From WHSW01 sp963767475 (GTDB taxonomy: Bacteria > Actinomycetota > Thermoleophilia > Solirubrobacterales > 70-9): DNA of 64,000 bases. Both the position numbers and the translations under genes were made by a program. The number at the start of each line of letters is the position of its first letter. The first letter of the stretch is position 1. The DNA lies in contig CAVYEI010000003.1 in assembly GCA_963767475.1 (NCBI GenBank), forward strand, positions 62,001 to 126,000. The letters run 5' to 3'. Of the stretch, positions 49,692-58,579 are shown piece after piece. The notes beneath the pieces were generated by a model. That model was not told where the DNA came from. It made no database searches and saw only the letters and a program-made list of their open reading frames with translations.

Positions 49692-51083
49692 ATGACCGAC
49701 CGACCCACACGATTCGTGATCGGCGTCGAGGTGTTCGCCCTCGTCGCCGCCGTAGTCGTCGCCGCGCTCAGCGACGGCTGGTCCGATTGGGACCTGCCGC
49801 TGCTGGTGACGCTGACCGTGCTCTCGATCGTCAGCGACCTGATCGCGATCGAGACCCGGGTCTCCCGCGTCGCCGTCTCCGCGAGCCTGATGACGATCGT
49901 GATCGGCGCCGTGCTGCTCGGCGGCGCGCCCGCCGCGTTGATGGGCGTGATCACCATCCTCGCCGGCTGGGTCAAGCACCGCTACGAGGGCCAGCACCTG
50001 CTGATCAACCTGGTCACCTACGCCTGGTTCCCGCTCGTCGCCGGGCTCGTCTTCCGCGCCACCGCCGACGCGAGCGAGATCGCGACCGGCAGCCTCGGCT
50101 TCTACCTGCTGATCGTCGCCGTTTTCATCCTCGCGCTGGCGATCGACTTCCTCCTGATCGCGGGCTACTCCTGCTACGTCGAGCGTTCGAGCTTTGCCGC
50201 CAAGGTCCAGCGCGGCCTGCTGCCGGTGCTGCCATCGGAGCTCGCCGCCTCGCTGCTGGCGCTGGGCTTCGCCGCCGCCTACGTGCAGGCCGGCACCGCC
50301 GCCGTCGCCCTGCTCAGCGTGATCATCCTGATCTTCCAGTACACGGTCGGCGCCCTGCTCGTCTCCCAGGACCGCGGCGACGAGCTCGAGCTGCGCGCGC
50401 GCCAGCTCGCCGGCTTCCAGGTCGCCCTGCTCTCGGCGCTGCTGCGAACGCTCGACCTGCGCGACCGGATGACCGCGCGCCACAGCGCCGCGGTCGCCCG
50501 CTACTCGCGCGAGATCGCCGCCGAGGCCGGGCTCTCGTTGGAGGACCAGGAGCTGGTGCACTCGGCCGGCCTCCTGCACGACATCGGCAAGTTCGTGCTC
50601 CCCGACAACATCCTCAAGTCGGGCCGGCGCAAGCTCACCGACGCCGAGTGGGAGGCGATCAAGGCCCATCCCTACGAGGGCGCCCGGATCGTCTCCCAGA
50701 TCGACGGCTATCAGCCGATCGGCGAGATCATCCTCGCCCACCACGAGCGCATCGACGGCAAGGGCTATCCGCGCGGGCTCAACGACCACGAGATCCCCGA
50801 GCTGGCGAAGATCGTCTCGGTCGCCGACACCTACGACGTGATGACCGCCCGCGACACCTACCGCGAGCCGGTGAGCTCATACGAGGCCGTGATCGAGATG
50901 CGCCGGGTCTCCGGGACGCAGCTCGACGCCCGCTACGTGGAGGCGTTCGTTGCCGTGCTCGACGGCAAGGACCTCGCCTACCGCCACGGCGAGGACGCGG
51001 ACTTCGAGGCCGAGCTGGCGCTGGACAAGCGCATCCACGACTACGTCAAGGCCACGCCAGCGGTCGGAGACCGCGCGCGTTAG
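49692..51083 (+). CDS. membrane HD-GYP c-di-GMP phosphodiesterase
   Basis: A 463-residue protein. The N-terminal 225 residues contain about seven hydrophobic helices forming a membrane sensor region. A complete HD-GYP domain follows (about 240-440) with the HD pair at His296-Asp297 (LLHDIGK) and HHERIDGKGYP at 350-360. The intact metal ligands and GYP motif predict hydrolysis of c-di-GMP to GMP. ATG at 49692 was preferred over the upstream open extension. It may set the c-di-GMP level read by the MshEN glycosyltransferase at 30013. Confidence 0.9.
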   Translation: MTDRPTRFVIGVEVFALVAAVVVAALSDGWSDWDLPLLVTLTVLSIVSDLIAIETRVSRVAVSASLMTIVIGAVLLGGAPAALMGVITILAGWVKHRYEGQHLLINLVTYAWFPLVAGLVFRATADASEIATGSLGFYLLIVAVFILALAIDFLLIAGYSCYVERSSFAAKVQRGLLPVLPSELAASLLALGFAAAYVQAGTAAVALLSVIILIFQYTVGALLVSQDRGDELELRARQLAGFQVALLSALLRTLDLRDRMTARHSAAVARYSREIAAEAGLSLEDQELVHSAGLLHDIGKFVLPDNILKSGRRKLTDAEWEAIKAHPYEGARIVSQIDGYQPIGEIILAHHERIDGKGYPRGLNDHEIPELAKIVSVADTYDVMTARDTYREPVSSYEAVIEMRRVSGTQLDARYVEAFVAVLDGKDLAYRHGEDADFEAELALDKRIHDYVKATPAVGDRAR

Positions 51084-51144
51084 TCGGGCGAGCGGACCCG
51101 CTGAGCGCAGACAAAGCCCGCTCGGCACCGTCTCCAGACGCACA

Positions 51145-51182
51145 AACGCCGCCCCGGATCTCGATCGCTCCGGTGCGGCGTT
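51145..51182 (+). terminator. hairpin terminator after HD-GYP gene
   Basis: AACGCCGC at 51145-51152 pairs with GCGGCGTT at 51175-51182, and inner CCGG segments pair as well. A T-run is lacking, as is common in high-GC actinobacteria. It lies 62 bases after the stop codon. Confidence 0.6.
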
Positions 51183-51280
51183 CGCCTACTTAAAACGTCT
51201 TTGCAGTCCTTAGCTCTTGCGGAAGCCCATGGCAGTCCCTTTCCTGTGGCTCGGTCCTTTCGGGCTGAGTCAACCCTCCA

Positions 51281-51351
51281 AACTTGAGTAGAGCTTACAA
51301 AACTTGACGAAAGTTGCAAGTCGGGTGCCGAACTTGCAACATCTGTGCAAG
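51281..51351. promoter_or_regulatory. cluster of AACTTG repeats upstream of MFS gene
   Basis: AACTTG occurs at 51281, 51301 and 51331, spaced by 20 and 30 bp, so the copies lie on one face of the helix. Two dyads are embedded: ACTTG-N10-CAAGT (51302-51321) and a perfect CTTGCA-N7-TGCAAG (51333-51351). Similar motifs precede the MerR-like gene (48146) and the BldC-like gene (49226, 49286). The cluster probably binds one of those regulators. Confidence 0.55.
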
Positions 51352-51373
51352 CGCAGGAGTAAGTTCGCCGGCG

Positions 51374-52672
51374 ATGGCAACCGCGCTTCGTCCGCTGCGA
51401 TTGCCCGGGTTTCCGAACCTCGGCCTCGCCTATCTCGTCAACGAGCTCGGCAACTGGCTCGGCGAGATCGCGCTCGCGATCCTCGTCTTCGACCAGACCG
51501 GCAGCCCGATGGCGACCGCGGCCCTGTTCTGCGGCATGCATTTCGCGCCGGCGCTGCTCGGGCCACCGCTGGTCTCGCGCTTGGAGACGCTGCCGGTGCG
51601 GATCACGCTGCCCGCCCTGTACGCCGCCGAGGCGGTGCTGTTCGCATCCCTGGCGCTGATGGTCGACGGCTTCGCGCTGATCGCGGTGCTCGTCCTGGCG
51701 ACGCTCGACGGCTCGATCGCCTCGGCCGCGCGGGCGCTGACCCGGACCGCGGCCACCGCCGTGCTGGCGCCGGCCGGGCAGCTGCGGGAGGGCAACGCCC
51801 TGCTCAATATCGCCTTCACGATCGGCGCCGCGGGCGGCCCCGCGATCGCCGGCCTGGTGGTCGCCGGCGCCGGGGTCGAGACGGCGCTGCTCGCCGACGC
51901 GGCCTCGTTCATGGCCGTCGCGGTGTTGCTGGCGGCGAGCCGGCGGCTGTCGCTGCCGGCGGTCGAGGAGCCGCATGCGTCATGGACCAGGCGCCTGGGA
52001 CGCGGATTCGCCTACGTCCGCGAGCGCCCGGGGCTGCGCCGGCTGCTCGGCGCCCAGGCGCTCGCCTTCATCTTCTTCTCGATGGTGATCCCGATCGAGG
52101 TCGTGTTCGCCAAACGCACGCTGGACGCCGGCGACGCCGGTTACGGCGCGCTGCTGGCCGCGTGGGGCGCCGGCATGGTCGTCGGCAGCGTCGCCTTCGC
52201 GGCCCTGCGCCGGGTGCCGCTGCGGGCGCTGCTGTTCTTCTCCACCCTGGCGATCGGGGTCGCCTATCTCGGCACCGCGATCTCACCGACGCTGGCGGTC
52301 GCCTGCGCGGCCTCGTTCGTCGGCGGGCTCGGCAACGGGATCCAATGGATCTCCCTGGTGACCGCGGTCCAGGAACTCACCCGTGCCGACTACCAGGCGC
52401 GCGTGCTGGCGTTGCTCGAGGCGCTCGCCAGCGGGATGCCCGGGATCGGCTTCCTGATCGGTGGCGCGATCGCGGCGCTCTTCGAACCCCGGCTCAGCTT
52501 CGCCGTCGCCGGCGCCGGCGTGCTCTGCGTGCTGGCGCTCGCGGCCGGCTTGCTGCGGCGCAGCGAATGGACCCCGGAGCTCGAGCAGGGACCGCTGCAG
52601 GATGGCTTGCAGGACGGTGCAAGTTCCGTTGCAGAAGCAGGACCCGTGCGCACGGCGCTTACCGGTCGCTAA
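51374..52672 (+). CDS. MFS transporter, EntS-like
   Basis: A 432-residue membrane protein with about twelve hydrophobic helices in the MFS pattern. It contains the LPGFPNLGLAYLVNELGNWLGEIALAILVF start and the central cytoplasmic loop typical of the MFS_3/EntS group, whose members export small molecules including siderophores. The substrate is unknown, and no biosynthetic cluster is adjacent. ATG at 51374 begins shortly after the AACTTG operator cluster, so expression is probably regulated. Confidence 0.87.
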   Translation: MATALRPLRLPGFPNLGLAYLVNELGNWLGEIALAILVFDQTGSPMATAALFCGMHFAPALLGPPLVSRLETLPVRITLPALYAAEAVLFASLALMVDGFALIAVLVLATLDGSIASAARALTRTAATAVLAPAGQLREGNALLNIAFTIGAAGGPAIAGLVVAGAGVETALLADAASFMAVAVLLAASRRLSLPAVEEPHASWTRRLGRGFAYVRERPGLRRLLGAQALAFIFFSMVIPIEVVFAKRTLDAGDAGYGALLAAWGAGMVVGSVAFAALRRVPLRALLFFSTLAIGVAYLGTAISPTLAVACAASFVGGLGNGIQWISLVTAVQELTRADYQARVLALLEALASGMPGIGFLIGGAIAALFEPRLSFAVAGAGVLCVLALAAGLLRRSEWTPELEQGPLQDGLQDGASSVAEAGPVRTALTGR

Positions 52673-52686
52673 CGCTCCGCTAGTCT
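52659..52686 (+). promoter_or_regulatory. promoter for riboswitch and lytic enzyme
   Basis: TTACCG (52659-52664), a 16-base spacer and TAGTCT (52681-52686) precede the riboswitch. The predicted transcription start near 52693 would include the whole aptamer. The -35 box lies within the last codons of the MFS gene. Confidence 0.5.
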
Positions 52687-52707
52687 CTCGCCCTGCCGAG
52701 TTCCCTG

Positions 52708-52864
52708 CAAATCACCGTGAATTCACGCTGAGACGCCGGGAATCGGGGGACCCAAGGGCGGTGTTGCTCTGCACCGCCAGGGGCGAATCGCAGGCATGCA
52801 TGCCGCGTAGCGCCAGCCACGACCGCACGTGGGGCGCGAGCCCGTCAGCTAACCCCGTAGGCAC
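52708..52864 (+). promoter_or_regulatory. c-di-AMP riboswitch (ydaO/yuaA type)
   Basis: The leader contains the landmarks of the ydaO aptamer in order: GCTGAGACGCCGGGAA, GGGGGACCCA, a helix closed by GGCGGTG/CACCGCC, AGGGGCGAATCGC, GCGTAGCGCCAGCC and the highly conserved 3' block GAGCCCGTCAGCTAAC followed by CCCGTAGGC. In actinobacteria this class typically precedes cell-wall hydrolase genes and turns them off when c-di-AMP is high; here it precedes exactly such a gene. Confidence 0.92.
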
Positions 52865-52870
52865 GCTCGA

Positions 52871-53896
52871 ATGGGTCATACAACCGCCGAAAACCCTTCC
52901 CCCGCCCGCGCCCGAAAGACGATCGCGGCGCTGCTCGCCACCGGTTTGCTCGCCGCCGGCGCGGCTCAGGCGCCGGCGGCGCCCTCGATCGACGAGCTCA
53001 ACTCGCAGATCTCCGGCGCCAAGGATCAGGCGCAGGCGCTCGGCGCCCAGATCGAGAGCACGACCGCCGAGCTCGCCGCCGTCCAGGAACAGGCGATGGT
53101 CGCCGCCCAGCGTGAGGCGCAGCTGAGCGCCGTGCTCGAGCAGGGGCGCGAGCGCGAGCGCCGGCTCGAGACCGAGGTCGCGCGCACGCAGGATGAGCTC
53201 GCCGCCGCCCGGCAGCAGCTCAGCCGGGGGCTGAACGCGCTCTCCAGCCGGCTGGTCTCGATCTACCGCGAGGGGATGCCGGACGCGACCACGCTCTTGC
53301 TCGAGTCCGACGGCTTCGACGACCTGCAGACGCGGGCCGAGTATCTGCGCCGGATCGAGCAGGCCGACGCGTCGCTCGTCTCCCGCGTGCGCAGCTTGCG
53401 CGATCAGGTCTCCAAGCAGCTCGCGGCGGTCGAGGAGGCCCAGCAGCGCGCCGAGGAGTTCAACGCCCAGATCGAGGCCGCTCGCGACCAGATCGCCGCG
53501 GTCCGCGCCGACGCCGAGGCCCAGGCCCAGCAGCTTGCGGCCTTGCGCGCCCAGCGCCAGGCCGCGGTCGAGAGCCTGCAATCGCAGGTCGGGCGCTGGA
53601 CCGATCAGGTGCAGAGGCTGGAGCGGATCTCCGCCGAGCAGGCGCAGAGCGAGGTGATGGAGTGGTTCGGCGACTGGGCGATTCCCGAGTCGATCGTGAT
53701 GTGCGAGTCGGGCGGCAACTTCGAGGCGGTCAACCCCTCCTCCGGCGCCGGCGGCGCCTACCAGATCCTGCCTTCGACCTGGGAGCTGTACGGCGGCGAG
53801 GGCAACCCGGAGGATGCCTCTCCGGCCGAGCAGAGCGAGATCGCGGCCCAGATCTGGGCCGACTCCGGCGCTGCCGCCTGGGAGTGCGCGGGCTAG
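52871..53896 (+). CDS. secreted coiled-coil lytic enzyme, Rpf/SLT-like
   Basis: A 341-residue exported protein: a signal peptide (about 1-38), a long coiled coil (about 40-250) like the N-terminus of PcsB/CwlO-type wall hydrolases, and a C-terminal transglycosylase-like domain (about 265-341). That domain has a candidate catalytic Glu in MCESGGNFEAVNP and the AYQILPSTWE motif, with two cysteines placed for a disulfide as in resuscitation-promoting factors. Control by the c-di-AMP riboswitch upstream supports a role in cell-wall remodelling. Confidence 0.9.
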   Translation: MGHTTAENPSPARARKTIAALLATGLLAAGAAQAPAAPSIDELNSQISGAKDQAQALGAQIESTTAELAAVQEQAMVAAQREAQLSAVLEQGRERERRLETEVARTQDELAAARQQLSRGLNALSSRLVSIYREGMPDATTLLLESDGFDDLQTRAEYLRRIEQADASLVSRVRSLRDQVSKQLAAVEEAQQRAEEFNAQIEAARDQIAAVRADAEAQAQQLAALRAQRQAAVESLQSQVGRWTDQVQRLERISAEQAQSEVMEWFGDWAIPESIVMCESGGNFEAVNPSSGAGGAYQILPSTWELYGGEGNPEDASPAEQSEIAAQIWADSGAAAWECAG

Positions 53897-53916
53897 AGCC
53901 CGCGCGCTCTCGAAAT

Positions 53917-53933
53917 TCTCATCCTCATCTCAT
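53917..53933. promoter_or_regulatory. TCTCAT pair with 11-bp phase upstream of sugar dehydrogenase
   Basis: TCTCAT at 53917-53922 and 53928-53933 repeats with the same 11-bp period as the cluster at 12039-12066. This suggests the sugar dehydrogenase gene belongs to the same OmpR-type regulon. Confidence 0.5.
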
Positions 53934-53978
53934 CGAGGCCTCGTACGATCGCGGCGTCAATCGAGGGTATGGAGGTGC

Positions 53979-56294
53979 CTGATCCGTCACGGACGACCGA
54001 TTAGGGGGTTTGTCATAGCGTTCGCGTGCGCCGCGACTCTGCTCGCGACGGAGGCGAGCGCCGGCGCCGGAACCCTGCCCGCGGGGTTCCAGGAGACGAC
54101 CGCGTTCAGCGGCCTCACCAACCCGACCGTGGTCAAGTTCGCCCCCGACGGCAAGGTCTACGTCGCCGAGAAGAGCGGCCTGATCAAGGTCTTCGACGGC
54201 CTCGGCGACCCAACCCCGACGGTCTGGGCGGACCTGAGGACGAAGGTGCACAACTTCTGGGACCGCGGCCTGCTGGGGATGACCCTCGACATCAACTACG
54301 CCGCCGGCTATCCGTGGGTCTACGTGCTTTACACCCACGACGCCGCGATCGGCGGCAACGCGCCGCGCTGGGGCACCGCGGGCGCAACCTCGGACGGCTG
54401 CCCGACGCCGCCGGGACCGACCGCCGACGGCTGCGTGGTCAGCGGCCGGCTCTCGCGGCTGACGCCCGGGGCCGGCGGGACCGTCGACGAGCAGGTGCTG
54501 ATCGAGGACTGGTGCCAGCAGTACCCGAGCCACTCCGTCGGCAGCGTCGAGTACGACCCCTGGGGATCGCTTTACGTGAGCGCCGGTGACGGGGCCAGCT
54601 TCACCTTCGCCGACTACGGGCAGGACGGCCTGCCGCCCAATCCGTGCGCCGACCCGGGCGGCGCCCTGCCCTCCCCGCCGAACGCCCAGGGAGGCGCCCT
54701 GCGCGCCCAGGACGTCCGCAGCCGCGGTGACGCCACCGGCCTCGACGGCTCGGTGATCCGCGTCGACCCGAACGACGGCTCGCCGATCTGGTTCAACCCG
54801 AACGCCGCCGATCCGGAGGCCAACGTCGGCCGCCAGATCGCCTACGGGCTGCGCAACCCGTTCCGGTTCACGATCGACGAGCACGGCGAGGTCTGGATCG
54901 GCGACGTCGGCTGGAACGACTGGGAGGAGATCAACCGCCTGAACACGGCCGCGGTCGCCAACTTCGGCTGGCCCTGCTACGAGGGCTCCGGGCGCCAGGG
55001 CGGCTATGACGGCGCCGACCTCGCGCTCTGCGAGACCCTCTACGGAACCTCCGGGGCCGCAGCGTCGCCCTACTACGCCTACCACCACACGGCGAAGGTC
55101 GTCGCCGGCGAGACCTGCCCCACCGGCAGCTCCTCGATCGCCGGGCTGCAGTTCAACTACAGCGGCGCGTTCCCGGCCGCCTACAACGACGCCCTCTTCT
55201 TCACCGACTACTCGCGCGACTGCATCTGGGTGATGCGCGAAGGCGCCAACGGGCTGCCGGACCCGGCGACGCTGGCAACCTTCGACGCCGGTGCGGCGAA
55301 CCCGGTCAACCTCCAGTTCGGGCCCGACGGGGCGTTGTACTACCCCGACTTCGACGCCGGCCGGGTCCAGCGGATCGCCTACTCGGCGAGCAACCAGCAG
55401 CCGTCCGCGGTGCTCGACGCGACCCCGCGCAGTGGCTCGCCGCCGCTCACCGTGCAGCTCGACGGTCGCCGCTCGAGCGACCCCGACGGCGACCCGCTCG
55501 CCTACGCATGGGACCTCGACGACGACGGCCAGTACGACGACGCGAGCTCCGCGACCACGAGCCAGACGTTCAACACCACCGGCTCACACGAGGTCGGCCT
55601 GCGGGTCAGCGACGGCCGCGGCGGCACCTCGACCGCGACCGCGACGATCGACGTCGGCAACAGCCCGCCGACGCCGACGATCCTCAGCCCCACCCCGACC
55701 CTGAAGTGGCAGGTCGGTCAGCAGATCGGCTTCAGCGGATCGGCGGCGGACCCCGAACAGGGCACGCTGCCGGCCTCCGCCCTGAGCTGGGAGCTGCTCA
55801 TGAACCACTGCCCGTCGAACTGCCACACGCATCCGCTGCAGACGTTCAGCGGCGCCTCGGGCAGCTTCGTCGCCCCCGACCACGAGTACCCGTCGCACCT
55901 CGAGCTGCGGCTCACGGCGACCGACGCCGGCGGCCTCTCGTCGACGACCAGCGTCAGGCTCGACCCGACGACCGTGAACCTGACGCTGTCGACCAATCAG
56001 AGCTCGAGCGTCGGCATCAACCTGACCCTCAACGGAGCAACGGCGAAGGCGCCGTTCACGAGGACGCTGATCAAGGGTTCCGCGAACTCGATCTCGGCTC
56101 CCTCGCCGCAGACGATCGGGCGCTATCGCTACACGTACCGCTCCTGGTCGGACGGCGGCGCGCGCACGCACAACATCACCGTCAACTCGACGAAGACGAT
56201 CCGGGCGAACTTCGACCGCACCCGCACCAGTACCGCCGGTCGCCGCCAAGGAGGCCGCGGCGGGCGAGGCGGCCGCGGCGGACGCGGCCGCTAG
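53979..56294 (+). CDS. secreted PQQ-type sugar dehydrogenase with PKD domain
   Basis: About 771 residues. A signal peptide (FVIAFACAATLLATEASA) precedes a six-bladed propeller of the soluble glucose/sorbosone dehydrogenase family (about 35-470: FAPDGKVYVAEKSGLIKVFDG, RDRGLLGMTLD-type segment, GLRNPFRFTIDEHGEVWIGDVGWNDWEEIN). A PKD domain (about 480-560), a further beta domain, a bacterial-repeat-like segment (WSDGGARTHNITVNS) and a short Arg/Gly-rich tail follow. No ATG, GTG or TTG in this frame precedes the signal peptide; CTG at 53979, three bases after GGAGG, is the best available start. Confidence 0.83.
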   Translation: MIRHGRPIRGFVIAFACAATLLATEASAGAGTLPAGFQETTAFSGLTNPTVVKFAPDGKVYVAEKSGLIKVFDGLGDPTPTVWADLRTKVHNFWDRGLLGMTLDINYAAGYPWVYVLYTHDAAIGGNAPRWGTAGATSDGCPTPPGPTADGCVVSGRLSRLTPGAGGTVDEQVLIEDWCQQYPSHSVGSVEYDPWGSLYVSAGDGASFTFADYGQDGLPPNPCADPGGALPSPPNAQGGALRAQDVRSRGDATGLDGSVIRVDPNDGSPIWFNPNAADPEANVGRQIAYGLRNPFRFTIDEHGEVWIGDVGWNDWEEINRLNTAAVANFGWPCYEGSGRQGGYDGADLALCETLYGTSGAAASPYYAYHHTAKVVAGETCPTGSSSIAGLQFNYSGAFPAAYNDALFFTDYSRDCIWVMREGANGLPDPATLATFDAGAANPVNLQFGPDGALYYPDFDAGRVQRIAYSASNQQPSAVLDATPRSGSPPLTVQLDGRRSSDPDGDPLAYAWDLDDDGQYDDASSATTSQTFNTTGSHEVGLRVSDGRGGTSTATATIDVGNSPPTPTILSPTPTLKWQVGQQIGFSGSAADPEQGTLPASALSWELLMNHCPSNCHTHPLQTFSGASGSFVAPDHEYPSHLELRLTATDAGGLSSTTSVRLDPTTVNLTLSTNQSSSVGINLTLNGATAKAPFTRTLIKGSANSISAPSPQTIGRYRYTYRSWSDGGARTHNITVNSTKTIRANFDRTRTSTAGRRQGGRGGRGGRGGRGR

Positions 56295-56297
56295 GTC

Positions 56298-56453
56298 CTA
56301 GCCCTCCGGCGGCTCGCGCTTGGCGATCAGATAGCCGGCGAGCACGGCGACGACGGCGGCGGCACCGCCGGCAACCTTGAGCGCCCCGCCGAAGCGAAAC
56401 CAGACGAGGCGGACGACGAAGCGGCCGATGATCTCGTAAATCGCGGAAACCAT
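56298..56453 (-). CDS. 51-residue single-pass membrane protein
   Basis: A short gene with a strong ribosome site (GGAGGA nine bases before ATG 56453). The product starts MVSAIYEIIGRFVVRLVWFRFGG, has a Gly/Ala/Val-rich transmembrane helix (about 23-43) and ends YLIAKREPPEG, so the C-terminus is probably cytoplasmic. It lies just after argG on the same strand, 28 bases downstream. Family unknown; the good start signal and coherent topology support a real gene. Confidence 0.78.
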   Translation of the reverse strand: MVSAIYEIIGRFVVRLVWFRFGGALKVAGGAAAVVAVLAGYLIAKREPPEG

Positions 56454-56481
56454 GTTTCTGAGTTCCTCCCGGAAGCGGCTT

Positions 56482-57753
56482 TTAGTCGTTTACCCCGGTG
56501 TCGCGGTTGCGAATCCGGTGGGCCATGCGGCTCTGCAGCGTGAACAGCTCGATGAAGCCGGGGCTCGCATCCTGGCTGAACTCGCCGCCCGACTCGTCGA
56601 ACGAGGCCAGGGTGCGGTCGTAGAGCGCGAACGGCGACGAGCGCGCGACCACCGTCGCCGAGCCCTTGTACAGCTTCACCGTCACCTCGCCGGTGACGTA
56701 CGCGTTCGCCGACTCCATGTAGGCGTCGAGATCGGTGCGCAGGGGCTCGAGCCAGAGCCCGGCGTAACAGAGGTAGGCCCACTTGTCCTCGAGCGTGCGC
56801 TTGAAGTTGTTCTGGTGGATGGTCGAGACCAGCTTCTCGAGCTCGCGGTGCGCGGGCATGATCACCGCGGCGGCCGGGACCTCATAGATATCGCGGACCT
56901 TGAGCCCGACGATCCGGTCCTCGATGTGGTCGACGATCCCGGCGCCGTGGCGAGCCCCGATCGCGGCCACGCGCTCGATCAGCTCGACCAGCTCCAGCCG
57001 CTCGCCGTCGACCGAGACCGGGCGACCGGCCTCGAAGCCCAGGCGCACGAGCTCGGGCTCGTCCGGCGCGTCCTCGGGCCGGGTGACGAGCTGGAAGACG
57101 TCGTCGGGCGTCGGTTCGGAGAGATCCTCGATCGAGCGTCCCTCCGAGGAGCGGCCCCAGAGGTTGTCGTCGATCGAGTACGGGGCGGCGGCCTCGTTGG
57201 AGCCCTTGATCGGAATCGAGTGCTCGCGGGCGTAGGCGATCTCCTCCTCGCGCCCCATCTTCCACTCGCGCACCGGCGCCAGCACCTTGAGCTCGGGGTC
57301 GAGCGTGGCGATCGTGCCGTCGATCCGCACCTGGTCGTTGCCCTTGCCGGTGCAGCCGTGGGCGATCGTGTCGCAGCCGGTCGCCCGCGCGTGCTCGACC
57401 GCCAGCCTTGCGATCAGCGGCCGCGCCAGCGCCGTGAACAGCGGGTAGCCACCGCCGTAGAGGGCGTTCGCCTTGATCGCCGGCAACACGTACTCGCGGG
57501 CGAACTCGTCGCGCGCGTCGGCCCGGATCGCTTCCACGGCCCCGAGCTCGCGGGCCTTGCCGACGACCACCTCCCAGTCCTCCCCGGGCTGACCCAGATC
57601 GACCGTCAGGGTGACGATCTCGGCCCCGTAACGTTGCTGGATCCAATGCAGCATCACCGAGGTATCGAGCCCGCCGGAGTAGAGCAGCAGCACCCGTCCG
57701 ATCCGCTCTGGGTCGGCTTGGTAGCTGGCGATCCTGGGCGCTTCGTCGCTCAT
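56482..57753 (-). CDS. argG: argininosuccinate synthase
   Basis: A 423-residue enzyme joining citrulline and aspartate with ATP in arginine synthesis. The PP-loop is LLLYSGGLDTSVML, and further family blocks are GCTGKGNDQVR, DDNLWGRSSEG and YVTGEVTVKLYKG. ATG at 57753 (MSDEAPRIASYQ) is preferred over the longer open frame. No other arg gene is in the window, so it is a stand-alone unit here, followed by the 51-aa gene and divergent from the sortase gene. Confidence 0.95.
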   Translation of the reverse strand: MSDEAPRIASYQADPERIGRVLLLYSGGLDTSVMLHWIQQRYGAEIVTLTVDLGQPGEDWEVVVGKARELGAVEAIRADARDEFAREYVLPAIKANALYGGGYPLFTALARPLIARLAVEHARATGCDTIAHGCTGKGNDQVRIDGTIATLDPELKVLAPVREWKMGREEEIAYAREHSIPIKGSNEAAAPYSIDDNLWGRSSEGRSIEDLSEPTPDDVFQLVTRPEDAPDEPELVRLGFEAGRPVSVDGERLELVELIERVAAIGARHGAGIVDHIEDRIVGLKVRDIYEVPAAAVIMPAHRELEKLVSTIHQNNFKRTLEDKWAYLCYAGLWLEPLRTDLDAYMESANAYVTGEVTVKLYKGSATVVARSSPFALYDRTLASFDESGGEFSQDASPGFIELFTLQSRMAHRIRNRDTGVND

Positions 57754-57854
57754 CGGCGCGCAAGTCTCGCATGCGAGGCCTTGCCGAGCCGCGCCGCTGT
57801 TGAGGCGCCTTATGCGTGCTGCCGGTCGCTCCGCGATCATGGATCAGCCAACTG

Positions 57855-58550
57855 ATGCGCCGGCTCGCCTACATCCTCTCGGTCGCCCTGATCACCGCCG
57901 GGGTCGTGATCGCCGCCGACGTGGCGATGACGCTCGCCTGGAAGGAGCCGCTATCGACCGTCTACGGCTCGATCCAGCAGGGCCACGCCGAGGACTCCCT
58001 GGCGGCGCTCGAGGACGAGTTCCCCTCGCCCGCCGACCTGCGCGCGGTCGAGGGGGCGGAGAACGTGGACGAACGGGTCGAGGGGCTCGCCGACCTGTTC
58101 GCCGAGCAGGTGAAGACCGGTGAGGGGATCGGGCGAATAAAGATCCCGAGCATCGGCCTCGAGACCGTCGTCGTCCAGGGGACCGACACCGCCAGCCTGC
58201 AGAAGGGGCCGGGCCACTATCCCGAAACGGCCTTTCCCGGGCAGGGAAAGACGATCGGGATCGCCGGCCACCGGACCACCTACCTGGCGCCGTTTCGGAA
58301 GATCAACGAGATCGAGGACGGCGACGAGATCACGCTCGAGATGCCGTATGGGACCTTCGTCTACGAGGTCCAAAAGCACGAGATCGTCGACCCGAGCCAG
58401 GTCGAGATCGTCGACGACGTCGGCTACGAGCGACTCGTGCTCACCGCCTGCCATCCGCTCTACAGCGCCGCACAGCGCTGGGCGGTTTTCGCCGAGCTCA
58501 CCGACGTGACCCTGTTCGCGACCGAGGGCCGGCCCTGGCAGGACCCGTAG
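57855..58550 (+). CDS. sortase, class D/E type
   Basis: The product has 231 residues: an N-terminal membrane anchor (about 7-28), a helical spacer and a sortase barrel. The catalytic triad is His139 (GIAGHRTTYLAPF), Cys199 (LVLTACHPLY) and Arg208 (AAQRW). The N-terminal anchor orients the barrel outside the cell. The class is uncertain; actinobacterial class E enzymes prefer LAxTG, whereas the likely substrates in this window carry LPFTG (11605 and 43123). ATG at 57855 is used; a GTG at 57816 is the alternative. Confidence 0.92.
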   Translation: MRRLAYILSVALITAGVVIAADVAMTLAWKEPLSTVYGSIQQGHAEDSLAALEDEFPSPADLRAVEGAENVDERVEGLADLFAEQVKTGEGIGRIKIPSIGLETVVVQGTDTASLQKGPGHYPETAFPGQGKTIGIAGHRTTYLAPFRKINEIEDGDEITLEMPYGTFVYEVQKHEIVDPSQVEIVDDVGYERLVLTACHPLYSAAQRWAVFAELTDVTLFATEGRPWQDP

Positions 58551-58579
58551 GGCCGCGGACGTCGAGCGCCGGTGGGCGC

